From Seminavis robusta (lineage: Eukaryota > Bacillariophyta > Bacillariophyceae > Naviculales > Naviculaceae), in the NCBI GenBank assembly GCA_903772945.1, contig CAICTM010001968.1:1-20037 (forward strand): DNA of 20,037 bases. Direction: 5' to 3'. Under the pieces are notes generated by a model. It searched no databases and was not told where the DNA came from. It saw only the letters and a list, made by a program, of their open reading frames with translations. Position numbers and translations under genes: made by a program. Position 1 is the first letter of the stretch. Each line of letters starts with the position of its first letter. This document shows positions 1 to 9,630 of the stretch, piece after piece.

Positions 1-141
1 TCCTTTGTAATGCTCCTCAATCTTGGAGATGACCCAAGCTGGAGCTTTCTGAGCATTGACAAGTGTAGCCATGAGAGTCCAGAGTTGGCTTCCTCCTGGA
101 GTAGGTTGACTTGCAAGCCCTGGAGTGCTGGTCGACGTTGC
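1..141 (-). CDS. possible partial exon at window edge, unrecognised
   Basis: Read on the minus strand, about 47 codons stay open to the window edge. They include MATLVNAQKAPAWVISKI followed by EEHYKG, which has a protein-like composition (alternating hydrophobic and charged residues, a Trp). The frame is closed upstream by TAG at 142-144, and that same AG could serve as a 3' splice site, so this may be an internal exon. No family is recognised. The downstream part lies outside the window. The alternative is chance coding potential in a short stretch; confidence is low. Confidence 0.28.
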
Positions 142-2470
142 CTATTTCGTCAATGCCGTCACTTGATATGGAGGTACATCTGATAAGCACTCAGCGATCG
201 CTCCTACTAGCGGCGATCATCGGCGATCCTGATCACCGTGATGTTACGCACACAATCGATCTCGTCAAACTCATTCATAATGAGATATCATCATCAGTGA
301 AGTTCTTGGCTGTCTTGTTGCCACCAATACCATTCATCCACTCTTGCCAAGCAGAGGCAACAGTTCTGTTACTTGGTCTAGCTTGCAGGACCTACTATCA
401 GCGGCCGCCCGGTGGTGGCCACATGCTATGTATGTAGCCATCGCTTGTGATGGCAGTGTGGACTGGCCATTGCAGGGCTGCGCCTTGAATCGGTCTCTCA
501 TGCACTCACATGTATTCGTGTCAACCATATGTTGTGGCTGCAACAGGATCCGAGTTCTACTCGCTGTGAATCTACCTTGATTTTATCGGTTTATGGTTGC
601 CTACAGATCCTTGGATAAGGCACTTGGTAACGCAATGCCAATGAAAAGGTATACGGATACCGAGATCCAACCTTAAGGCACTTACTAGCACGACAGGTAT
701 TTCGCGACCTGTGTTAGGTTAGGCAAATCGCTCAGAAATTTGATCTGCCATGGTTGGCAACAAATCATTTTTGCGGGCGCATGATATCGAGCACCCACAT
801 AAGGTCCCACTTACCGCTTGACACCAGGATTGCATATTATATCCTTTGATGTTTGCCGTCACGGGGCTCCGGCGCTGTAGACGCTGTCTTCCAACCACCC
901 GTACGCGTGCAACTTTCATATAACAGACGCAGGAGACTAGTTACCTTTTGGTCACCAGGCGCTCCCAGCTTGTAGGTCTGTCTTACCAACTCTATAGTCT
1001 TGTCTGTAGCTCGTTCTCTCTTACGTCGTTTTTGGATATAGATGGCAAACGATTACCAAGCCGATTGAGGTAATCCTTGAGCCTTCTTTGCGCTCCATAT
1101 GTAGAATGCTTGTTCTCGTGCAATTGAGTCTTAGGCCGTCTGTTGGGGAAGCTGGGTACTTGTGAGCGCCCCAAATGACATGCTCCTAGTCAGAAATGCT
1201 TCTCTTCTGTGATTATCTTGTTTCTCCTGGTTACCTGTTGTTGCGTTTGCATAGCCGTCAACTGCCGAGACTGATTGGCAACTTGACGAGTGCTGGCACC
1301 TTTGTGTGGGCCTGTGTCTGAGTTATGTGGGTGCATTATGGCACCGTTCACCGCGACAATGTGTGTCTTCGTTCGTTAGTGTCCGCGCCTGTACGGTCGT
1401 AGGTGCCACGCGGGCTCCGGCCCCGCCTAGACCTTAATCTCGTATAGTTCCATTCTCCGTGTCTCTCTGGCGGTCTCTCGCTTGATAGTTGGAGCTAACC
1501 GCTGGTGTGGTGGCAGACTCATCTATGGCTGTTCAGGCCTATAGGATCAAGAGAGAGAGGGCATTGCAACACAAGGTCGAAGGAAGAGCGTTGACGCCAA
1601 CGGAACTCGATACGCCGCCTCGGACTGCTCGACTCCATTCTCGATCTCTCTCTCTCTTTTAGTGTTTTGAATATTACTGCTGCCATCAAGCAGGACACCA
1701 TTATGGGCAGTCTGCATGAGGATCTTTGTATTGTTCGTGCTCAGTAAAGTTGACCTTAGTTTAATCAGCATGGTAGCCATGCCTTATAGTGAGTCTGTTA
1801 CATGAGTACTTATTGATTGTGTTTTCGTTTTCGTGGACTTGTGCTTTTCGAACGTACGTGGGTAGCTAGTAGTAGCTAGTAGCTAGCGAGCGATTTCGTG
1901 GATTCGTGGACTTGTGCTTTTTCGAGTTTTGGAGATAGAGGTGCGTCCGTTATCTTAACAGTGAGTAGTAGAGGTGCGAACCTCATTTATCTTACGGCCA
2001 AGGCGGTGACCTTTCGCTCGCTCCTCACTGGTATTAACATCCACCTTGCATACACCAGGTGTTGGGTACCATGTACGATGGATACCTCTTGATACCTCCT
2101 GTAGGATGCCTACTACTCGTACAGGCTCTCAGTATTTCTCTCAGTTCTGGGATATACTTTTACGGTACAGCTGTACCTTGTTGGAGCGCACGAGGGGGGG
2201 TATGCTCAATAAATACGAACTTTGCCCCAGATCACATCATGGTGCTCCTTCGTGGTTGTGAATCCTGTGTCAACAATACTCCCACAGTCCTCGTCTCCTG
2301 AATCAATAACAAAGTGCTGTACGGCCGAAAAGGAGAAGATTTACTAGTAGTTGTAACTCAGAGGTAAATCAATCATGTATGATGGAAGGCCACTTCGGGA
2401 ATCCTTCAGATTGAGGCAAAATCTCTGGTTGTTGCATGCTTGTCCACCTTTCCTCAGTTGCGTGATTCAG
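142..2470. other. gene-poor stretch
   Basis: No frame here reads like a conserved protein. The open frames are short, lie on both strands and start at arbitrary places. The stretch holds CT/GA-rich runs (for example 1547-1560 and 1645-1660, which are complementary to each other), a TAGC-rich micro-repeat near 1860-1888, and the duplicated segment listed separately. I see no RNA gene. Confidence 0.5.
1830..1927 (+). repeat. short direct repeat around a TAGC-rich tract
   Basis: The phrase TCGTGGACTTGTGCTTTT followed by CGA occurs near 1832-1853 and again near 1902-1926; the second copy has one extra T. Between them lies a GTAGCTAGTAGTAGCTAG-type micro-repeat. This looks like slippage or a local duplication in non-coding DNA. 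Confidence 0.6.
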
Positions 2471-2540
2471 ATCACCGTAATTGCCTCGATCAAAGCATAT
2501 CAAGAAATCACCGTAATTGCCTCGATCAAAGCATATCAAG
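2471..2540 (+). repeat. perfect 34-bp tandem duplication, period 36 bp
   Basis: The segment starting ATCACCGTAATTGCCTCGAT is present at 2471-2504 and repeated without a mismatch at 2507-2540, separated by two bases. Perfect identity implies a recent duplication. Both strands stay open across it, but nothing supports a gene. Confidence 0.9.
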
Positions 2541-3053
2541 CGGAAAGGACAGCTACATGTATGCATACTGGTTACTGGTAGAGATGCAGGGTGTGTTGCA
2601 GCACTAGTACCCTACGTACATCACGATGAAAGCCAATCCTTTGGCATCCTGACATGTGCATGGCTGACCAGCGGAAGTTAACTAATTCATAAAGGCTCAG
2701 CTGGCCGCAGCAAGCTAGCGAGCCTTACTAGCTAGTACATGACCATGGAAGCTCAGAGCGAGGTCAGGAGGCCACACATAAACCTTCTTGCTCTGGTCTT
2801 GTCCATGTGGTTAGCTGAGATGCAATGGAACCTCTGTTTTCAAGTACTGTTGCATTTGCTCGTGGGCTGCTCAACGCACCGCCATCAAACAAGAAGCGTA
2901 TACCTCCCACAACAATCAAATCAAAGTGTCTGCAGTAGAAATGAAGAAACTCAAACAAGCAGCTTTGTACTACTGCCCACAACATCAAAAAATCAAAGTC
3001 GGTCCCACAGCCCTGTGCACCACTGCCTCATCACCATGCAGATTGCTGTTCGT
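2541..3053. other. no gene seen
   Basis: Plus-strand open frames here (2739-3065 and 2926-3375) and a minus-strand one (2764-2988) overlap one another and have no recognisable domain or convincing codon pattern. A short CTAGC-rich tract precedes 2740. Confidence 0.45.
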
Positions 3054-4156
3054 TCAGTCTTGTGAAGAGGAGCAATTGTTGCACGTCTTGTTGCGGCGCC
3101 CCAAGTTGCCGTCACTGTGTGCGATACCGGACAGCTTCCAGTTGACGAAATCGATCCTACCATTGTTGTTCACATTGCAAAACAGAGCCAACAAGCTCTC
3201 TGAGAAGCACCAGGGAACCCCTGGACCAGTCGGCTTTCTGGCTGGGACCGAATGCAAATCCAAACTTCCGGTGCTTGCCAGACGAGACGATGATGACGGC
3301 TTCTTTTTGCTGCCACGACTTGCTTCATCGCTCTCTGTGATTGCGGGTGCCGCTGTCCCCGTGGTGATGCCTTGACAGGTTTGTGAAAACCCACACTTCC
3401 CGTGCTCGGCAAACGAGAAGGCGGTTGTTGATGATCCGTGTCTTTGGCTTGTCTCGTTTGCATTTTGTATTTGCTTCTTGTTCTGAGAAGAACGTCTTTT
3501 TGACTGATCGCCCAGAGGCTCTTCAGTCATCGTTCCGTTGTGTGCTCTCGGGCGTTCCTCTGCCCACCAGCTCGACAGCCTCTCGGATGGTTTCCTGCTC
3601 AAGGGATTGAGCTTCGGATTGTTCTGACTGAGCCAACCCACAGCGTCTTCAAGGAACGACACGGCATACCGTTGGGCCCGAAGGTTGGGCCGTGTGGACA
3701 TCGATGATCGCAACGATGGAATCATCCACATCAGTGAATGCCGGCACGTTAAGTCTGAGGCAGTCAATCTCTTCGTCCGTTACTTCCATGGCCCCCTTCG
3801 CAGTGCTCCCATTGACGGCATAAGGAGCCGATTTCCAAGAAGGAATAGCCTCTTCCTTACGGCAAGTTCTTTTTTGAAGTGGCAAACTGGCGGCGGGAGA
3901 TTGCTTCGAGGTTTCCAAACTGTCTTGCTTCTTTTCATGAGCGTCTTCCTTGGGCATGTGACACATCAAGAACGGGATGGTGGTTGTGGAGTCGAGTCAG
4001 TGCGTCCTCCCGGAAGTTTTCAGCCTTTTTGGAATCCATGAACGCCACCGGTGAGCGCGGAGTCGTCGATGAGTCCGATGGCGGGATCATTGTTTGCAGC
4101 CAAACAAGCCCTTCTTTCTCAGTGCGCCCGGAACTTCCGTAGAAGGTCTGTTTCAT
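3054..4156 (-). pseudogene. decayed gene with W-L-x-x-N-x-P modules, 3' portion
   Basis: Three minus-strand frames run end to end and appear to be pieces of one coding region. The first (4156-3935) reads GLVWLQTMIPPSDSSTT and then FREDALTRLHNHHPVLD in the same frame. The second (3969-3649) contains VTDEEIDCLRLNVPAFTDVD. The third (3767-3054, 237 codons) contains FLEDAVGWLSQNNPKL, a Ser/Lys/Arg-rich middle and a tail with FCNVNNNGRIDFVNWKLSG. The frames switch near 3935-3969 and near 3655-3690, so at least two indels or short introns separate them. A further internal duplication (SRLPSTGSVGFHK against SRLASTGSLDLHS, near 3380-3418 and 3258-3296) now lies in two different frames, which points to decay. 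The family is not recognised. A multi-exon live gene is possible but less likely given the frame switches inside homologous segments. Confidence 0.45.
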
Positions 4157-4660
4157 CGCAACACGTCATCAGTAATTCAATAGCATCCCACCATCCTTCT
4201 TCTCGTCAAGTCGCGATGATAACGGTACACCTCACTGCTGGGAGAGGAACGCCTGCAAGATTAGTCGCTGCGTCAATCTTACACCCGCCCGGGTCGTCTG
4301 TCATGGGTTTGTTCCTACGAAGTCAAACCAATGCACGTGTCTCGTTTTCTCCCCCGGAGGAATCCTCTTAGGCATAGGAACACCACCAGTCAACGGTATC
4401 TTCCAAAAACTTTCCTTCCTATTGCGCTATAACCGTCACAAGATGAGGGATCCCAGTGAGTAGGGAGATCGCTTTTACTAGTAAGCAGGACTGATGATGT
4501 CTTTTCCATTTCTTTCTGCTCGAGCCAATGCACAACATCGATCCGCGCAGGCCCAGGCGGCACCTGTGAGGGCCGTCAAGTCGGGGTCGCATCGAGTTCG
4601 GGCTCATGGTTCCGAAGTCGGTGAAGTACGTTGGCTTCTCCTTTGGCCTTGGTGTCACCG
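4060..4660 (-). repeat. segmental repeat copy 1 (blocks C-B-E-D-A), decayed coding
   Basis: On the minus strand this copy carries, in order, block C (about 4590-4660, NVLHRLRNHEPELDATPT), block B (4470-4560, IDVVHWLEQKEMEK), block E (4345-4380, PMPKRIPPGEK), block D (4178-4315, LAGVPLPAV then, after an in-frame TGA, a WWDAIELLM segment) and block A (4060-4140, GLVWLQTMIPP). The same blocks occur in the same order at 4700-5880 and 6905-7410. Copies differ by many substitutions, indels and stops, so this is old. A chain of short helical repeats with a shared W-L-x-x-N-x-P core is the likely ancestral protein; its function is unknown. Confidence 0.6.
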
Positions 4661-5013
4661 CCTAGCTGCTTTGATCCACGGACGTCATCGGCATCTTCAA
4701 CCCCGTCATCGATGAGTCCAATTGTGGGTGGTTGTTTTGCAGCCAAACAAGCGCATCTTCCAAGACATCCTTTCTCAATGCGCCCGGAATGTTGAACTTC
4801 CATTCAAACAGCATCCTACTTGACCTTCTTCTTGTCAAGGCGTGACAATGCCGGGAGAGGAACATCATCAAGATTTCTCACTGCCTCAATTGTACCGGTT
4901 TAACTAAACGGTATGTCTGTCATGGGATTCTGCTATCGATAAAGCCAGCCCAATGCACCTCCTTTGTCCGTGGGAGTAATCCTCTTAGGCATAGGCTGGC
5001 GGCGAGTTTGACT

Positions 5014-5550
5014 CTAGGGTGTTAATGTGGGCTCTGAGGGCTGCATTGATCTTGATGCACCCTCCTTTGGACATCCATGGGGTGAGCGGGAGAGCGCGAG
5101 AGCGCTGAACAGACTAGCGGATCCGCTGATGGCAACGGAGACAAAACGTAGCTTCCCTAGGACTACCATCCAGCTTTTGTGGCTGACCCGATGGCACCTA
5201 GCATTTGTGGCCGACCCGACTTTGTGTCTGACCCGACCGCACCCAGCGAGTTCCTGGAAGATGTCGGCCAGCGCCTCCTTTCTGTCGGCAGGAAGTGAAG
5301 ATCCCAGCCGCCCCCATCCTCTTTTGTGTGTTGGTTTTTGGGCATGGGGACAGACAAATCCGAGCGAGAGAGCTTCTAGGATTGGTTCACCCCGTACATC
5401 TTGTGGAGCACCATTCTTCCTAAGCCAATCTATAACAGCCTCAACATTGTGTCTCTTGGTTTCTCTTGGTGCGACGAAGCGGGGAAGAGGAACTCCGGGG
5501 ACGTGCATAAGCACATCAATTGTTGGAGTATCAAGTCTTGTCTGTTTCAT
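5014..5550 (-). CDS. 178-aa hypothetical protein inside the repeat array
   Basis: The frame begins with ATG at 5548-5550 and is the longest uninterrupted frame within the duplicated region. Its N-terminal third is homologous to the array: PTIDVLMHVPGVPLP corresponds to the block-D phrase (LAGVPLPAV in the other copies), and VEAVIDWLRKNGAPQDVRGE at about residues 37-56 is a clean copy of the W-L-x-x-N-x-P module. KEALADIFQELAG near residue 90 may be a degenerate module. The rest is Arg/Ser-rich and less protein-like, and it overlaps a TGACCCGA mini-repeat at 5183-5236. It may be a surviving exon or simply a segment that has not yet collected stops. The family is unknown. Confidence 0.3.
   Translation of the reverse strand: MKQTRLDTPTIDVLMHVPGVPLPRFVAPRETKRHNVEAVIDWLRKNGAPQDVRGEPILEALSLGFVCPHAQKPTHKRGWGRLGSSLPADRKEALADIFQELAGCGRVRHKVGSATNARCHRVSHKSWMVVLGKLRFVSVAISGSASLFSALALSRSPHGCPKEGASRSMQPSEPTLTP
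5183..5236 (+). repeat. degenerate mini-repeat, TGACCCGA unit
   Basis: The unit TG(G/T)C(T/C)GACCCGA occurs three times, near 5180, 5209 and 5225, with irregular spacing. It falls under the distal part of the 178-aa frame. Confidence 0.55.
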
Positions 5551-5784
5551 TCTTTCCTATCCAATCGACGGCATCTTCCAATCACTTTTCTTCCGAATGC
5601 ATGTGATCTTCACAAGAGCAGGGATCCCAGTGAGCGTGTAGATAGCTTGTAAGCAAGGTTTATAAAGCTCGATCGTCTTTGGGGACAAGGTCCATTCTTT
5701 CTAAGCCAATGCACAACATGGTCCACAGACTCCCCTTTCGTTGGTCCACGCATAGGAGGCCCTGATGTGTTAGTAGCAAGGGGG

Positions 5785-6035
5785 TTAGCGGAGTCCACGC
5801 CAAGTTGGGATCGCCCAGGACGAGTTCGGGCTGATCGTCGTTCCGGAGCCAATGAATACGTCGGTTATCTCCTTTGGCCTCGTCAGAACTCTCTTCGTCC
5901 GTGTTGTTGTCTCACGGTCTCCTCCTGGGACGTGTCTTCCGTCTTTTAAATTGCGGCTCCCAAATTTTCTTGACGTTGACGGTGCTTTCTTCGAAGGCGC
6001 AACATGCACCTTCGGAGGCGCAACGTTTGCACCTT
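5785..6035 (-). pseudogene. coding remnant upstream of repeat block C (copy 2)
   Basis: The minus-strand frame 6009-5785 reads VAPSKKAPSTSRKFGSR and then KEITDVFIGSGTT, and shifts frame before RRIHWLRNDDQPEL. At 5985-6033 the DNA holds a tandem duplication of a unit resembling TTCGGAGGCGCAACGTTTGC, which encodes a repeated APPK/APSK phrase. This probably belongs to the linker between modules of the same decayed gene. It has no independent function that I can name. Confidence 0.35.
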
Positions 6036-6062
6036 AACATAGCTCTCCCGATTTGCAGCGGC

Positions 6063-6410
6063 CCACAGAGCAGCTGACTTGCTGGACCGCAGTACCGGTA
6101 GATGGACGCAGGTTGGTTGGATTCGTCTGTCAGAGCTCTCTTGATCTTCAGTCAGGTAATCTTGTAGCCACCACCGTCAACAACCGTGCTGCATCTTTGC
6201 AGCCGCTATAACTCACGAGTAGTAACCCCGTAGTCAACTGGGTTGATGTTCTCGTCGCCCATGATGCGAGGCCAACTTCAGCCCCGCAAAGAGTGCTGAC
6301 AAAAAACACCCAGTGGCAGCGGCGCTTAGTCATCTAGAGAGAAAGCCTTCTCACTCTCGATTTCGATTTGGAGTGCTTCACATGCGTCCATAAATCATCT
6401 TTGAACAGCC
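6063..6410 (-). repeat. segmental repeat blocks F and G, first copy
   Basis: Block F (about 6063-6145; GACTTGCTGGACCGCAGTAC then a GATGGACGCAGG phrase) reappears at 7420-7500. Block G (about 6188-6395, containing GCAAAGAGTGCTGACAAAAA and TCGTCGCCCATGATG) reappears in part at 6815-6880 and over most of its length at 8010-8180. The minus strand of block G encodes FVSTLCGAEVGLASWATRT here and FVSTLCGAEVGSTSWATKT at 6815-6880, so the amino-acid reading is conserved in two of the three copies. Confidence 0.6.
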
Positions 6411-6459
6411 ATTGAAGCCGATGTGTCCGTCCCAAACGCAGTACTGTATCACTCAAATG

Positions 6460-6880
6460 CCAGCAATGAGGTTTTCGTCATACGGTAGCCAACCGTGGAA
6501 CCAACATGCATCTGCTGGTCTCCTTGACATCGTATGCTCCTTGAACATTCTTGATCGTTGTGGCCTTTGCAAACGGGCTATCCCTTGGTTGGAGTTAAGA
6601 AGGGGCCAAATTTGGCCCAAGCTGCAATCAAGTGGCAATATCAATAACACATCAACAAAACCATCACAGCAATCAAGAGATACAATGGCAATCAAAACTA
6701 CACCATTGCCTGCACATACCGTCCAACAACTAGGTATGGTAGCCAGCAATAATGGATCTCTTCCACATAGCAGCATTCTGTTGCGTAAAAGATGTCATGC
6801 ATGATGTAAGTGGCCTCTGTTTTCGTTGCCCATGATGTTGAGCCCACTTCAGCCCCACAAAGAGTGCTGACAAAAAGACC
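6460..6880 (-). repeat. repeat blocks H (two partial copies) and G (partial)
   Basis: Block H encodes, on the minus strand, VEEIHYCWLPY near 6725-6790 and WLPYDENLIAGI near 6460-6500; the third copy near 8335-8400 gives VEEIQYCWLPYDQNLHCN. These are fragments of one ancestral coding segment. A partial block G (6815-6880) follows. All are too short and broken to be expressed as they stand. Confidence 0.55.
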
Positions 6881-6904
6881 AACAAATGTGCAGCCAAGTT
6901 CAAA

Positions 6905-7500
6905 TGTCGTCGACGAGTCCGATTGTGGGGTCATTGTTTTGCAGCCAAGCAAGCGCATCTTCCAAGTCCTTAAGGTTTGTTTCCGTGCTTCATCAGTCGT
7001 TCAATAGTATCCTCGCCACCCCTTTTCCTTGAGAAGCCCTGACGATACGTTTCACTGCGGGGATAGGAACGCCAGCAAGACTTGTCACTTCCTCGTTGGT
7101 TCGCCCACCGGGGTCGTTCATGTCTCGTTTTCTCCCCGGGAGTAATCCTCTACGGAGGCATACGTTAGGAAAGGGATCACATTTAGTGGTGAGATTGCTT
7201 TGGCGCAAGGCCGATGACGTCTTTGCATTCTTTCTGCTCGAGCCAATACAAAACATTGTTCACAGACTGCCCTTTTGTTGGACCACGTGCAGGCACAGTG
7301 AACTCAGTGGAGTGGAGTCGGCACGAAGCCGGGCTCACCCAGAACGTTCACTTCGGGCTCATCGTTCTGGAGCCAACGCAAGAGGTCAACGTCTCCTTTG
7401 GCCTTGGAGTCAGCGCAGCGGCCAGCAGCTGGCTTGCTGGACTGCAATACTTATTGATGGACACGTAGCTTTGTAGGATTCGTCGTCACAGCAAGCTCTG
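6905..7500 (-). repeat. segmental repeat copy 3 (blocks F-C-B-E-D-A)
   Basis: Minus-strand order is F (7420-7500), C (7335-7410), B (7180-7300; VNNVLYWLEQKECKDVIGL), E (7130-7165), D (7003-7130; NDPGGRTNEEVTSLAGVPIP) and A (6905-6985; KDLEDALAWLQNNDPTIGL). This is the most compact copy and its block A has the cleanest module sequence. Blocks nevertheless sit in different frames, with stops between them (a TGA closes the block-D frame at 6993), so the copy is not translatable as one piece. Confidence 0.6.
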
Positions 7501-7593
7501 AAGTTAGGCAATTCTTCGACAGATAGGGTCTTCTTCCAGCAGCTAATTCTTGCTCCCCAGTTTTCTTTCTCTCCACTGAGCCAATGCCAGCTT

Positions 7594-7996
7594 TTGCATG
7601 CTGGATCACTACCGGTAAGGATCATCCAAAGAGGAGAAGGCTCAAATGCATCAATGGAAAAGAAAGCTAAACTCAAGGTACAGTGCAAAGGGCAACTGCA
7701 GCATTCAACAAAGCCCCTCCAAAACCCAGCTCAAGGCATCTTCCATCTCCACAATAAGAATCTTCTGCATAGAAGGTGGCACATTTTTCCTGGTGCGTGC
7801 CCAACTGATGAGTCCCAATTTAGAACCAACTCGGAAAATGGCAGACCTCAAAGGATTTGACGTGGACTTCTTCTACACCTACTTGTCATTCCTGCTTTGC
7901 CCAAGTCGCAACGTAGTGCTGCACACTGTACATGTAGCAATCATATATCAGCTGGAAATGTTGCTCAATACCCGAACAACATCTCCAGAAACTTAG
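7594..7996. other. no supported gene between repeat copies
   Basis: Two overlapping plus-strand frames (7594-7860 and 7646-7996) cover this stretch. Neither has a recognisable domain and they differ in frame over the same DNA. I treat the stretch as spacer. Confidence 0.4.
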
Positions 7997-8009
7997 CTTG
8001 TCGTTTCCG

Positions 8010-8420
8010 ATGCAGCGGCTAGTAACCGCGTATGTTCTCGTCGCCCTCGATGAGCCCAGCCCCGAAAAGAGTGCTGATAAAAAGACCCACAGGCAGCGGC
8101 ACTATACCGTAGTCATCCAGAGAGAACGCCTTCTCACTCTCCATTTGGATTCGGAGTTCAGAGTGCTTCACATATACGGTAGGTCCACAGATCTTCTAGT
8201 AGTAGTAAGTACCGGTAGTACGGTACGGATAGAACCTATCCAGCCTCAATCGATCGCCACGATTGCGACGGTCACCATCCCCGCAGCGTCTTCAGAAGAA
8301 GAAGAACTTGTGTAGCACTCGAGTGGCATGAACATTGCAATGAAGGTTTTGGTCATAGGGTAGCCAGCAATACTGGATCTCTTCCACAATACTGTAGGAC
8401 CGCAGCAGCATTCCGTCCTG
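8010..8420 (-). repeat. repeat blocks G and H, last copy; right end of the array
   Basis: Positions 8010-8180 match 6188-6395 (shared phrases around AAAGAGTGCTGA and CCTTCTCACTCTC). Positions 8335-8420 match 6725-6790 (GGTAGCCAGCAATA, GGATCTCTTCCACA). No recognisable block occurs to the right of about 8420, so the duplicated region appears to end here. Confidence 0.6.
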
Positions 8421-9255
8421 CATTCGTTGCAAAACGGCCAAGCCGAGCTTTGGGTGAGTGACAGTCCCGTATCTTCCCCAAAATCTCGTGTAATCTCGGG
8501 GTATCTTCGACAACTTCACCCAAGCTCCCCGAGATCTGTGATCAATACACCCAAGATGCCCAAGATGCCCGAGATCCGAGAAGCAGCTGCCGATGTCAGA
8601 TATAAAGGTCCTGGTCCACTGCATTTTGCTTCTGTTGCTGCCAAAAGGATGCTGCTGTCTCAAAGGATTCGACGAACGTAGTCGTGTTGTTCTAGCAACA
8701 GCCAGTTGTCGGCCTAGTGGTACCGGTAGCAGTCCTGTGATCGTTGGCTAATTTGACTGGTAACTTCGTGTGTTGGCATCTAGAGGCAAATTCGCTTAAT
8801 TGTGTCCCAGCCTGTGTCCCAGCGATGAATTTTTGCGGCTTGCACTCTTCGGGGCTTCCTTGATTGTTGTTTGAAGGTAACCTTTCAGTATGGTGGCAGT
8901 GCTGGACCAACGACGAGTAATCCGTCTGGTAAACTTGTACCTGGTACGGTACCAGTAGTGCGCGAAATCCGTCGCACCTCTCCTCTACTAGCAGATTATC
9001 TTGATGGCTCCGTTTGTGAGGCTACCGTACCGTACGTACCGGTACGGTAGGATGCACCTCTTGGGTGTATCTTTCTTCCTGTTGGAAGTTGATATCTAAC
9101 TCCCCTCCTCTTCCATGGTGACATGAACCTTTTGTGTCGCTGGGCTTGTATCATACGCAATGGTTGATCTCTCCACAGCCTTGCCTCCGGTGATCCTCAT
9201 GGGAAGTGCTGTTCTTGTACCGGTAGGTAGCTAGTATCTTTGTTGTTTGAGTTTG
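8421..9255. other. gene-poor stretch with palindromes
   Basis: No gene is supported. It contains an ATCTCGGGG/CCCCGAGAT inverted pair near 8506-8547, a duplicated TGTGTCCCAGC at 8808-8824, and two GGTACC-centred palindromes (8938-8957 and 9022-9050). Confidence 0.5.
9022..9050. repeat. near-perfect palindrome of ACCGTAC units
   Basis: The 29-bp stretch is made of ACCGTACCGTACGTACCGGT-type units and reads almost identically on both strands. A similar, smaller palindrome (TACCTGGTACGGTACCAGTA) lies at 8938-8957. Related short palindromes recur across the window (for example 15455-15470, 15526-15542, 16383-16402 and 17731-17748). They belong to a dispersed short-motif family whose role is unknown. 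Confidence 0.7.
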
Positions 9256-9630
9256 TTATCCAAACTTCATTCCTGTGGGTTGTTTGGATCTCGGGGCTCG
9301 TGTCTTGAGGGCGGGGATCTTGGGTGATACTTGCCAACGGCTTGGGTGAGCTCCTAGAGCTGCTCTAGTAGAGGAGTGGGCGAGATCTTGAGATGGATCC
9401 TCGAGATCCGTGACTAAGCTCTCGACTACTGGCTCTGTCTCGAGCTGTTGACTGCTGTACAATAGTTGGGTGTCGTGCATTGGATCTTTTCTGGGAAAAA
9501 GAGTAGCACCTGGTATTGATGTCACAACAAAACCAATCAAATTGCACAACCAACGCATACTACGCCGCATCTGGTATTCCCTGTGTTGTTTACCAGTCAC
9601 GAACCCACGGTTGTTTGATGGCAAGCGCAT
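9256..9630 (-). CDS. weak hypothetical protein, 124 aa
   Basis: From the ATG at 9628-9630 the frame runs 124 codons to a stop at 9256. It contains a hydrophobic patch (WLCNLIGFVVTSIPGATLF), an acidic stretch (LETEPVVESLVTDLEDPSQD) and a basic C-terminus. No family is recognised and no neighbour suggests a role. The frame extends upstream past the ATG without a better start. It could be chance; the composition is slightly more protein-like than other frames nearby. Confidence 0.22.
   Translation of the reverse strand: MRLPSNNRGFVTGKQHREYQMRRSMRWLCNLIGFVVTSIPGATLFPRKDPMHDTQLLYSSQQLETEPVVESLVTDLEDPSQDLAHSSTRAALGAHPSRWQVSPKIPALKTRAPRSKQPTGMKFG

Larger units (their letters stand above)
4700..5880 (-). 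repeat. segmental repeat copy 2 (blocks C-B-[extra]-E-D-A)
   Basis: Block C lies near 5815-5880 (RRIHWLRNDDQPELVLGD), block B near 5640-5760 (VDHVVHWLRKNGPCP), block E near 4965-4995 (PMPKRITP), block D near 4805-4935 (DDVPLPALSRLDKKK) and block A near 4700-4785 (VLEDALVWLQNNHPQLD). Between B and E it has about 650 bp more than the other copies, including an extra divergent block-D-like segment and the 178-codon frame at 5014-5550. A frame change inside block A converts HPQLDSSMTG into the alternative PPTIGLIDDGVEDADD reading; the latter matches copy 3 (DPTIGLVDD), showing that an indel broke this copy. Confidence 0.6.

Noticed and set aside
1547..1660. Inverted GAGAGAG/CTCTCTC arms as a structured RNA
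   Set aside because: The complementarity is only simple-sequence purine and pyrimidine runs, and the intervening sequence does not pair.
2471..2540. CRISPR-like direct repeats
   Set aside because: Only two copies are present, separated by 2 bp, with no spacer or cas gene, in eukaryote-like DNA.
2739..3375. Two plus-strand frames of 108 and 149 codons
   Set aside because: They overlap each other in different frames. The second is antisense to the more protein-like minus-strand remnant, which carries the repeat-array module.
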